From positions 1,488,001 to 1,552,000 of the forward strand of contig JAWKIQ010000001.1 of the NCBI GenBank assembly GCA_041394185.1: DNA of 64,000 nt. Direction: 5' to 3'. Position 1 is the stretch's first letter. Each line of letters begins with the position of its first letter. Below are positions 16,857 through 23,806 of this stretch, piece by piece. The DNA comes from Acidimicrobiales bacterium. Its GTDB lineage: Bacteria > Actinomycetota > Acidimicrobiia > Acidimicrobiales > Poriferisodalaceae. Below the pieces are notes generated by a model that was not told the origin of the DNA, did no database searches, and was given only the letters and a program-made list of their open reading frames with translations. The translations under genes and the position numbers were made by a program.

Positions 16857-17695
16857 CGATTGGCTCCGATGGTGGTGCGATGCAGGAGCCTCTCGTAACC
16901 GTCGTAACCGCCGGTGGCGCGGTGCAGCAGGCATCGGTTGTCCCACATCACCAACATGTCGGGCTGCCACCTATGCCGATAGTGGAAGCGCTCCTGGGTT
17001 TCCCAGGCGTACACCTCGGCCAGCAGCGACCGGGCCTCGGTGTCGTCCATTCCCTCGATGCCGATGATGTAGCCGAGGGCCGAGAACAGTGTCTCGTCGC
17101 CTGTCTCTGGATGAACCCTGATCAGGGGGTGGGTTTGGGTTGCGTACGCACTGTCGTTGTAGACGATGCGCATGGCGCGGTCGTCGGCATCGTTTTCGCC
17201 GTAGGTGCCATCCGGCGCATAGCCGCCCCTGGCTGAATGGATGCCGATCTTGCCGTCGATGCGGGCTCTCAGTTCGGCCGGCATCGCCGCCAGCGCAGCC
17301 ACCTGGTTGGTATAGAGCGTGTCGCCGCCATGTGGCGGAATGATCCGCGCCAGCAGGCAGGTGCCATCGGGCGGCGACGCCAAGAAGCTCCAGTCGGAGT
17401 GCCAGTTCTCGGCGAACAGTGGTGAGGTCTCGTCGGCTCGGCGGTGTATCGCCGCTATGTGTTGACGCCCGTCGATGGGCTCGAAGAAGGGTTCCTGGCC
17501 GAACGGCCCGAAATACAGGGTGAACCGTTCGAGGTCGTCGTCACTGATCGGTTGTCCGGGAAACGCCAACACCTTGTGCTGCAGCCAGGCCGAACGGATT
17601 TCGGCCACGGTCGCCTCGTCGAGCTGCTCGGTCAGGTCGAGGCCGCGCACCGTGGCGCCGCACGCCTGGCCGCTGGGTATCACTTCCAACGCCAT
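16853..17695 (-). CDS. TauD/TfdA family 2-oxoglutarate dioxygenase
   Basis: A 280-residue Fe(II)/2-oxoglutarate-dependent oxygenase. The facial triad is visible as H99 and D101 in NWHSDWSF and H258 in CLLHRATGG, with the 2-oxoglutarate-binding Arg in RLLHRTTI (R273). The N-terminus (MALEVIPSGQACGATVRGLDL) is typical of TauD/TfdA. It is the first gene of the coupled TauD-amidase-thiolase unit, 88 bases from a divergent CYTH-like gene. Family members hydroxylate taurine, phenoxyacetates, sulfate esters or gamma-butyrobetaine; the specificity here cannot be read from sequence. Confidence 0.92.
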   Translation of the reverse strand: MALEVIPSGQACGATVRGLDLTEQLDEATVAEIRSAWLQHKVLAFPGQPISDDDLERFTLYFGPFGQEPFFEPIDGRQHIAAIHRRADETSPLFAENWHSDWSFLASPPDGTCLLARIIPPHGGDTLYTNQVAALAAMPAELRARIDGKIGIHSARGGYAPDGTYGENDADDRAMRIVYNDSAYATQTHPLIRVHPETGDETLFSALGYIIGIEGMDDTEARSLLAEVYAWETQERFHYRHRWQPDMLVMWDNRCLLHRATGGYDGYERLLHRTTIGANR

Positions 17696-17783
17696 TTGCG
17701 AGACCCTAATGCGGCGCAGCGGTCGGCACCCGATGGGCCCAAAGACCTGTTGCGCCCTCTGGCGAGCTAAGCGAAACTCGGGA

Positions 17784-18452
17784 GTGGTGACCTGCGAGCC
17801 GACCTCGATCCTCGACACGGCCGAACTGCGTTGGTTCGTTCACGGACAGTTGCCCCAGCGCGTGGCGCAGTGGTTCACGACCGGCGGCGCTGCCGGACGG
17901 CTGCAAGAGCGAAGCGACCTGTATCGCCTCGACCGCCGCGACGACGTCGGCGTCAAGCAGCGTTTCGAGAAGACGCTCGAGCTGAAGCAGCGATGCTCTG
18001 TGGATGGTGCACTGGCGTTGCAACCAAACCTGTGTGGTCCGGTCGAGCACTGGCGGCGTTGGAGCCCAGCATTTGGCATGGTCGCACGCCACGAAGACGA
18101 GGCCTGGATTCGTGTGTACAAGGCGATCATCAAACGCAGGTTCTCGCCCGATGGTGTCGAGCTGCCCGTGGTGCCTTCATTGCCCGAAGGTGGGGGCTGC
18201 GACATCGAGGTGACAGCCCTTGATGTGGAGGGTGTCCACGCCTGGTCGCTGGCGCTTTCTTCATTCGGCGCCTGGCAGAACCGCACCCACAACTTGACAA
18301 CGGCTTGGCAGGCCCTCGTCAACGCGGCGGGGCCGCTGCCCATCGAGGCGGGTATACCGGCCCAGGCAGCTTGCGGCTATCCGGCCTGGTTGCGCCAACT
18401 GGTCGCAGACGACGTCGTCGGCGCCGACACTTCGCACACCACTGCGGCTTGA
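17784..18452 (+). CDS. CYTH-like conserved hypothetical protein
   Basis: A 222-residue protein from GTG 17784 (GTG 17787 is equally possible). The order DTAELRWFVHGQLP, YRLDRRDDVGVKQRF, LELKQR and a terminal tryptophan-rich segment (VHAWSLALSSFGAWQN) resembles the strand pattern of CYTH/triphosphate-tunnel proteins, whose strands carry alternating charged residues (RFEKTLELKQR, WIRVYKAIIKRRF). The catalytic signature ExExK is not clear, so enzymatic activity is not claimed. It is divergent from the TauD unit and 75 bases before the P450 gene. Confidence 0.6.
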   Translation: MVTCEPTSILDTAELRWFVHGQLPQRVAQWFTTGGAAGRLQERSDLYRLDRRDDVGVKQRFEKTLELKQRCSVDGALALQPNLCGPVEHWRRWSPAFGMVARHEDEAWIRVYKAIIKRRFSPDGVELPVVPSLPEGGGCDIEVTALDVEGVHAWSLALSSFGAWQNRTHNLTTAWQALVNAAGPLPIEAGIPAQAACGYPAWLRQLVADDVVGADTSHTTAA

Positions 18453-18492
18453 CCGGGGTTCGCCGAGGTTCCTTGCGCCGCGCGATCCGCGA

Positions 18493-18510
18493 TCGTTAGG
18501 CTCCTAACGA
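18493..18510. promoter_or_regulatory. perfect 18-bp palindrome before P450 gene
   Basis: TCGTTAGGCTCCTAACGA has perfect 8-bp arms around a 2-bp centre and ends 17 bases before the P450 start codon. Size and symmetry are those of TetR-type operators, so it is probably the binding site of a repressor of the P450 gene. No regulator gene is adjacent. Confidence 0.6.
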
Positions 18511-18527
18511 TCTCAGGGGGTTCTCAG

Positions 18528-19769
18528 ATGGCTGCACCAGATCTGGCCGACATCACCAAGCACGACACCTTCGTCGAGGGGGTGCCGCACGAGACGTTCA
18601 AGCACCTGCGCGACAACGATCCGGTGTCTTGGTGGGACGAAGACGACGGCGCCGGCTTCTGGGCGGTGACCCGGTTCGACGACGTCTGGACCGTCTCGCA
18701 CGACTACGACACCTTCACGTCCACCAAGGGCATCCGCATCGAGGACATGGACGAGGAAGAGACCCAGTCTCGCCGCACCCTCATGGAGATGGACCCGCCA
18801 GAGCACACGGCTCTGCGACTGCTTGTGAACAAGCTGTTCACCCGTCGAGGGGTGCTGCTGTACGAAGACACCATCCGTGACATCGCCCGCAGCATCGTCG
18901 ACAGCGCCTTCGAGAAGGGCGAGTTCGACTTCGTGACCGACGTGGCACGCGAGCTGCCGATGCGCATGCTGGGCCGACTGATGGGCTTGCCCGATGCCGA
19001 CGGCGACTGGTTGGTCACCAAGGGCGACCAGATGATCGCCAACTCCGATCCCGAGTTCACCGAGCACGTCGTCGACCAGGTCGACACCGAGAAGTACCGC
19101 CTGCTGCCGTTCCGAAGCCCTGCAGCGATCGAACTGTTCGACTATGCCGACGGGCTCATCGCCGAGAGGCGCGGCGGAGATGGCACCGATCTGGTCACCA
19201 AGATGCTGGCCCCCACAAAGGCAGGCAATCCGCTGCCAGACGCCGAGTTCAAGAACTTCTTCGCCCTGATGGTCGCGGCCGGCAACGACACGACCCGCTA
19301 CTCGATCGCCCACTCGATCAAGGCGCTGATCGACCATCCCGAGGTGCTGGCCAAGCTGCAGGCCGAACCCGAATCGTTCGACACGGCCACCGAAGAGATG
19401 CTGCGGTGGAGCACCACCACCATGCACTTCCGGCGTACGGCCACCAAGGACACCGAGCTGAACGGAACCAAGATCGCGGCGGGCGACAAGGTCTTGATGT
19501 GGTACATGTCGGCCAACTTCGACGACCGCCAGTTCGAGAACCCCTACACCCTCGACATCTCCCGCGAGCCCAACTATCACTGCACGTTCGGCGGCGGCGG
19601 TCCACACTTCTGCCTCGGCGCATGGCTCGGCCGTCTCGAAACCCGAATCGCACTCGAGGAGATCGTGCCCCGCTTGAAGTCGATCGAACAGACCGGCCCC
19701 GAGGCCAGGCTGCGGTCGAACTTCATCAACGGCATCAAGCATCTGCCGGTGAAGGTGACCTTGAAGTAA
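18528..19769 (+). CDS. cytochrome P450
   Basis: A 413-residue soluble bacterial P450. The oxygen-binding I-helix reads VAAGNDTTRYSI, the ExxR pair is in EEMLRWSTTTMHFRRTA, and the heme-thiolate loop is FGGGGPHFCLGAWLGRLE. N-terminal text (HETFKHLRDNDPVSWW, GFWAVTRFDDVWTVSHDYDTFTS) is like that of actinobacterial CYP families acting on lipids or terpenoids. No ferredoxin or reductase gene is adjacent, so electron donors are elsewhere. The start follows CAGGGGG, a good ribosome-binding site, and the 18-bp palindrome. Confidence 0.95.
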   Translation: MAAPDLADITKHDTFVEGVPHETFKHLRDNDPVSWWDEDDGAGFWAVTRFDDVWTVSHDYDTFTSTKGIRIEDMDEEETQSRRTLMEMDPPEHTALRLLVNKLFTRRGVLLYEDTIRDIARSIVDSAFEKGEFDFVTDVARELPMRMLGRLMGLPDADGDWLVTKGDQMIANSDPEFTEHVVDQVDTEKYRLLPFRSPAAIELFDYADGLIAERRGGDGTDLVTKMLAPTKAGNPLPDAEFKNFFALMVAAGNDTTRYSIAHSIKALIDHPEVLAKLQAEPESFDTATEEMLRWSTTTMHFRRTATKDTELNGTKIAAGDKVLMWYMSANFDDRQFENPYTLDISREPNYHCTFGGGGPHFCLGAWLGRLETRIALEEIVPRLKSIEQTGPEARLRSNFINGIKHLPVKVTLK

Positions 19770-19817
19770 TCGACACGGGATCGTCGCTCAAGTCGACCGG
19801 CCGTTTTGCCGAGACCA

Positions 19818-19832
19818 ATTCCCATGGGGAAT
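19818..19832. promoter_or_regulatory. palindrome enclosing pilin start codon
   Basis: ATTCCC-ATG-GGGAAT is a perfect inverted repeat with the start codon of the Flp-type pilin gene in its centre. In the mRNA this could hide the start codon in a short hairpin. No clear Shine-Dalgarno sequence precedes it. Confidence 0.4.
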
Positions 19833-19979
19833 CGGATAAGGCAAGTCAGGCGGGCATGGCCAGACGAACTCGGAAGCGTATCGGCCGAGTACGCCCTCTT
19901 GCTGGCCGGGATTGCGGCGGCGATCTTCGCGATCGTCATCGCTCTCGGCGGCCGAATCGAGGCCCTCTACACGATCTGA
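19824..19979 (+). CDS. Flp-type pilin, 51 residues
   Basis: A short gene encoding MGNRIRQVRRAWPDELGSVS followed by AEYALLLAGIAAAIFAIVIA and LGGRIEALYTI. A basic leader of 17 residues ends in Gly, after which SVSAE places Glu at mature position 5 followed by Tyr, then one hydrophobic helix. This is the pattern of Flp/Fap pilins assembled by Tad systems after cleavage by a TadV/CpaA prepilin peptidase. No other Tad genes (CpaF, TadB/C, TadE) are in the window, so it is isolated here. It lies 54 bases downstream of the P450 gene. Length and motif make it convincing despite its size. Confidence 0.8.
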   Translation: MGNRIRQVRRAWPDELGSVSAEYALLLAGIAAAIFAIVIALGGRIEALYTI

Positions 19980-20008
19980 CCGACTACACGAGCTGAACTG
20001 GCTGCCGG

Positions 20009-20911
20009 CTAGTCGCCCGACGGGCTGACCGAGCGCACGACCATTCCGTACTCCTCGTCGGCCATCATCAGCTCGACGTCGACGTAGTACTCGGTCGGAT
20101 AGCCCATTCGGTCGTCGAATGTGGCGGTGACCCGAGCGGCTCCCGAGTCGAACGCCGACTCGATCTCTTCGAACATGTCGTCGATGCTCATCGACCAGCC
20201 ATCAAAACCCGGAGGGTTGTTGGTGCCCGACACCACCGTCGAGGTTGCCTCGCCGCCGACCACCTTGGTCACCAGCTCGTCGATCGGGCAGAAACACACC
20301 GGCGAGTGATCGATGGAATAGTCGACCAGGCCCGACTCGCTCCACGCGGCGCGAGCTGCGTCCAGCCGCTCACGGAACTCGCCCAGCGAGTCGAACGCAA
20401 CCAGTTCGGTGCCGTCGCCTCCGTCGGCTGCCATCGCTTCGGTGTCGAGGAAGACCCTGATGGGTCGCCCGGTCTGTTCCTCATAGGTGACATCTATGGC
20501 CACGCCGCTGTCGATGGCGGCCTGAATCGAGTCGAAGTACTGCTCGACGGTTCTGACGTCGCGGTCGACCTTCATGCCCTGATACTCGACACCGACCACG
20601 CGACCGTTTCGCACCCGCACCGTGTTGGCATCCGACACCTCGGGGCCGCACTCACAGCTGGTCGTGAACTCGTAGTCATAGTCGGCGATGCCCGCCTGAG
20701 CCCACCGCTGTCGGGCCTGGTCCAGCGCCGATGCCTCTGGACCGTCGGGTGTGCCGGTGTCGCCGCCGCCCTGGGTGGTCGTCACCTCTGTGGTCGACGT
20801 GGCTCCACCATCACCAGTGACGACCTCGTCGGGGCTGTCCGAGCAAGCTGTGAGTCCGCTGAAAACCAGCGCTGCTCCGATGGCGGCTGCGGCGAGTCGA
20901 TTGTTGTTCAT
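20009..20911 (-). CDS. lipoprotein with two DUF6174-like repeats
   Basis: A 300-residue exported lipoprotein: signal peptide with lipobox LTAC (Cys23), a Thr/Gly-rich linker (about 24-60), then two homologous halves. Each half begins with an ALDQARQRWAQAGIADYDYEF or LDAARAAWSESGLVDYSIDH segment, has a CxC pair (SCECGPE; VCFCPI), a valine-rich strand (VRVRNGRVVGVEY; VVGGEATSTVV) and ends with VTYEEQTGRPIRVFLDTE or ATFDDRMGYPTEYYVDVE. This is a DUF6174-like unit in tandem. Function is unknown. It stands downstream of the spermidine-synthase-like gene on the same strand. Confidence 0.75.
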   Translation of the reverse strand: MNNNRLAAAAIGAALVFSGLTACSDSPDEVVTGDGGATSTTEVTTTQGGGDTGTPDGPEASALDQARQRWAQAGIADYDYEFTTSCECGPEVSDANTVRVRNGRVVGVEYQGMKVDRDVRTVEQYFDSIQAAIDSGVAIDVTYEEQTGRPIRVFLDTEAMAADGGDGTELVAFDSLGEFRERLDAARAAWSESGLVDYSIDHSPVCFCPIDELVTKVVGGEATSTVVSGTNNPPGFDGWSMSIDDMFEEIESAFDSGAARVTATFDDRMGYPTEYYVDVELMMADEEYGMVVRSVSPSGD

Positions 20912-20962
20912 GTGAGGTGTGACGAAGCGGGTCGACAGCGCAGTTCCCTGCGGTTCGGATTT

Positions 20963-22456
20963 TCAGCGATTTCGTGTGAGCCAATCGACCGGAGCGAAGT
21001 CGTCGGTCAGCACGTCGGCGTCGCCGATGTAGGACTCGACGTCGCCGAGCAGGCGGCCGTGCTGCGGATCGATGACGATCTCGCCTATGGGGGCGTGAGA
21101 CGCGACCAGTATCTGGTTGACGGGCCAGTCGGGAACACCGTCGGCCGGCACGATTATCGCAACGTGTTCGAACACGTCGGCCAGGGTGGCCAGCTCGGCT
21201 CGTGCGAAGTCGCTGGAACCGCCGTCGATGACGTTCATCGCGTAAATGCCATCGGTGTCGAGGGCCCTGGCGATGTCGGAGACGAATTCCCGGGTTGTCA
21301 GGTGCCACGGCACCGACACGCTGGCGAAGGCATCACCTATTACGACGTCGTAGGCCGCGGTCTCGAGCTCGTCGGCTGCCAGCCTGGCGTCGCCGACACG
21401 CACCTCGAGCGAATCAGACGTGACCAAGCCCAGTTCGTCGCGGGCGACGTCGACCAGGTAGGGGTCGATCTCGAGAACCAGGCTGTGCGAGCCAGGCCTG
21501 ACCGCCTCGATGTAGCGCGGCATGGTGAATCCGCCACCGCCGATGTGCAACGCCCTCACCGGACCGGGCGGAGCCGTCGCAACAACATCGGCCAACAGGT
21601 TGGTGTAGCGAAACTCGAGCCAGGTCGGGTCGCTCAAGTCGACGGCGGCGTGCCGCAGATCGTCGAGGACCAGAAATCGCAACGAGGGACGATCGACGTC
21701 TTCGACCACGGCGCCACAAAAATAGGCCGACTCGAACTGGCAAGGAGAAGGCGCCAGCGACGCCGCTGCCAACGTCACCAGCCCCACGGCGGCCATGGTG
21801 GCATCGGGTCGGCTTCGCCCGCCGAGCCGCGCCCCGACGACCAGACCCAAAACCACCAGGAATGCGCCCAGCCCGACGATGACCGGCCGCGTCGGAGCAG
21901 CCGAGACCAGCACGAAACCTGTGAAGAACGATCCGAACAGCGCGCCGACCGTGCCGGCCGCAGATAGCCCGCCGACCACCTCGCCGGTGTGGCCGAGGTC
22001 GGTCAAACGCAACTTCGCGACCATGGGAGAAACTGCGCTCAGCACGGCCGCCGGAGCAAAGAAGGCCAGCGCTGAAAATGCGACGATGGCAACCGGGCCG
22101 GTGCCGAACGACCGCCCGATCGCCGAGACGACGGGCAACGACACCCAGACCAGAATGCCGCCCAGGGCGATGGCGGTGCCGATCAGCTTCTCGGGTGCAC
22201 GGGTGTCGGCAAGACGGCCCCCCACGCTGTTGCCCAGGGCTATGCCGGCCAGGATCGTTCCGATGATGCCCGTGAAGGTCTCGAGCGACACCCCGATGTA
22301 TGGCGCCAGCAGGCGTCCGGCGAGGATCTCGACCACCAGCACGGCGGCCGAGGTCACGAAGACGAGGGCCCTGGCGCTGCGACTGGTCACGGCCGGTGAA
22401 TCTATCGCCATGCGCCCCGAGTCGCTCGGAACAACGGGTGTTCTCGGCGTGTCCAA
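20963..22456 (-). CDS. membrane-fused spermidine synthase-like protein
   Basis: A 497-residue protein. The first 250 residues form about seven or eight membrane segments (ALVFVTSAAVLVVEILAGRL, ETFTGIIGTILAGIALGN, AIVAFSALAFFAPAAV), and the rest is a class I methyltransferase-fold domain of spermidine-synthase type: LHIGGGGFTMPRYIEAV, LVLEIDPYLVDVAR, VRVGDARLA and YDVVIGDAFAS. Such fused proteins are common in actinobacteria, where the polyamine activity is not established. An internal Met at residue 16 (MAIDSPAV) is an alternative start. Confidence 0.85.
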   Translation of the reverse strand: MDTPRTPVVPSDSGRMAIDSPAVTSRSARALVFVTSAAVLVVEILAGRLLAPYIGVSLETFTGIIGTILAGIALGNSVGGRLADTRAPEKLIGTAIALGGILVWVSLPVVSAIGRSFGTGPVAIVAFSALAFFAPAAVLSAVSPMVAKLRLTDLGHTGEVVGGLSAAGTVGALFGSFFTGFVLVSAAPTRPVIVGLGAFLVVLGLVVGARLGGRSRPDATMAAVGLVTLAAASLAPSPCQFESAYFCGAVVEDVDRPSLRFLVLDDLRHAAVDLSDPTWLEFRYTNLLADVVATAPPGPVRALHIGGGGFTMPRYIEAVRPGSHSLVLEIDPYLVDVARDELGLVTSDSLEVRVGDARLAADELETAAYDVVIGDAFASVSVPWHLTTREFVSDIARALDTDGIYAMNVIDGGSSDFARAELATLADVFEHVAIIVPADGVPDWPVNQILVASHAPIGEIVIDPQHGRLLGDVESYIGDADVLTDDFAPVDWLTRNR

Positions 22457-22489
22457 CCCTTTGGTCGGGTCTAACCCTATGCTGGAGAT

Positions 22490-23728
22490 CTAGAGTGTGA
22501 CACTCGATTGCAGCTCGACCCCACCAGCGGCGTCGGTGACCCCCGGGAACGGATAGTGCGCTCGGAGGTCTTCAACCGGCCCGGGACGCCCGAAGTACCA
22601 ACCCTGGCCGAAATCGACCCCGGCATCTCTGAGGGCAATGGCGTCTTCGAGGGTCTCGATGCCCTCGGCCACCACACCTGCACCCAGGCCCCTGGCGAAG
22701 TCGACCAAAGACTTCGTCAAGGTCGCCAGGACCGGATCGGTAGCGGCTCCGGCCACGATGCTGCGATCGAGCTTGATGATGTCTGGCGACGTCACCACGA
22801 TGTGGCGCAACGACGAGAAGCCCGCACCCACGTCGTCGATGGCCAGCTTCATCCCGGCCGACCGCAGCGGGGCCAAAGCGGCGGCCAGGGCCTCGTAGTC
22901 ATCGACGGGATCGTGCTCGCTCAGCTCGATGACCACGCGTTCTGCCGGCAACTCCTCGAACAACTGCCTACACAGTGGGTCCAGCGCGGTGTCGGGCGAA
23001 ACGTTCATCGCCACGTAACCCTTTGCGGTTCGAAGGTGGTCGGCGGCGCGCCTCAACGCCAGAAGCTCCAACTCTATGCCTCGCTGAATGAACCTCGACT
23101 CGCCGAAGACCTGATCTGGTGGCCTCCCCCACTCCTCGGGGAACCTACTCAGGGCCTCCGAGCCGACCCTGGTGCCGTCGGCCAGCCTCACGATGGGCTG
23201 CAGCACCACCCTGGGACCCCCACCAGCGATGATCGGCTCGATCCGGCTGCGAATCTCGTCGTCTCGACGACGCTCGTTGACCTCGGGCTCGATGATGGTC
23301 GCCGTAGCGCTCGCCAGGACCCGCATCAACGACTCGTCGCGCTTCGACAGACCCTTGTCGGAGGTGAACCCCGCGGCGCAGAACGTTCCATAGACCGTTC
23401 CGTCGCTCAAGGTGACCGGAACCGATACGAAGCTGCGAATACGCGGAAACCGGGCAGCGGGTAGGCGCTTGGCCTCGGGCAGCTTCGCGACGTTGGGTAT
23501 GACGTGGGGCAGCTTGCCATCGAGGATGGCCTGACAGAACGAGGTTGCCTGAGGCATCGTCTGGCCGTCCTTGAACATCGGGAAAGACGACTCGACGACC
23601 TCCAGATGTTGTGTCTGGCCGTCGAGGCGGCTGAAGAAGGTCAGGCTGAGCCCCAGAGACGACTTCGCCGTGCGCAACAGCTCGGCCACCTGCATCTCGG
23701 GTTCGCTTCGCTGGCGGGGCATCTTCAC
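22490..23728 (-). CDS. GAF-EAL cyclic-di-GMP phosphodiesterase
   Basis: A 412-residue cytosolic protein. A GAF domain (about 10-150; LGLSLTFFSRLDGQTQHLEVV, CQAILDGKLPHVIPN, FVSVPVTLSDGTVYGTFCAAG) precedes an EAL domain with GSEALSRFP, VIELSEHD, AIDDVGAGFSSLRHI, DIIKLDRSIV, VVAEGIET and GQGWYFGRP. All usual metal ligands and the catalytic Glu region are present and there is no GGDEF domain, so it should hydrolyse c-di-GMP in response to a small ligand or redox state. It is divergent from the AfsR-like regulator gene. Confidence 0.92.
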   Translation of the reverse strand: MKMPRQRSEPEMQVAELLRTAKSSLGLSLTFFSRLDGQTQHLEVVESSFPMFKDGQTMPQATSFCQAILDGKLPHVIPNVAKLPEAKRLPAARFPRIRSFVSVPVTLSDGTVYGTFCAAGFTSDKGLSKRDESLMRVLASATATIIEPEVNERRRDDEIRSRIEPIIAGGGPRVVLQPIVRLADGTRVGSEALSRFPEEWGRPPDQVFGESRFIQRGIELELLALRRAADHLRTAKGYVAMNVSPDTALDPLCRQLFEELPAERVVIELSEHDPVDDYEALAAALAPLRSAGMKLAIDDVGAGFSSLRHIVVTSPDIIKLDRSIVAGAATDPVLATLTKSLVDFARGLGAGVVAEGIETLEDAIALRDAGVDFGQGWYFGRPGPVEDLRAHYPFPGVTDAAGGVELQSSVTL

Positions 23729-23794
23729 CTATCGGCACAACACCCTCCTGGACTGAACGTCCGCGACGAATCGGATGGGTTTGGGCCGCGCCCA

Positions 23795-23800
23795 TACAAT
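23795..23800 (+). promoter_or_regulatory. probable -10 box of the AfsR-like regulator gene
   Basis: TACAAT lies 6 bases before the GTG at 23807, a spacing expected for a leaderless transcript, which is common in actinobacteria. No Shine-Dalgarno sequence is present, which supports the reading. No strong -35 element is visible. Confidence 0.45.
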
Positions 23801-23806
23801 GTCGCC

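Noticed and set aside
18510..18529. TCAGGGGGTTCTCAGA before the P450 start, resembling the TCAGG direct repeat of the redox loci
   Set aside because: The first TCAGGGGG is the ribosome-binding site and the second copy runs into the start codon; position and second half-site do not fit an activator site.
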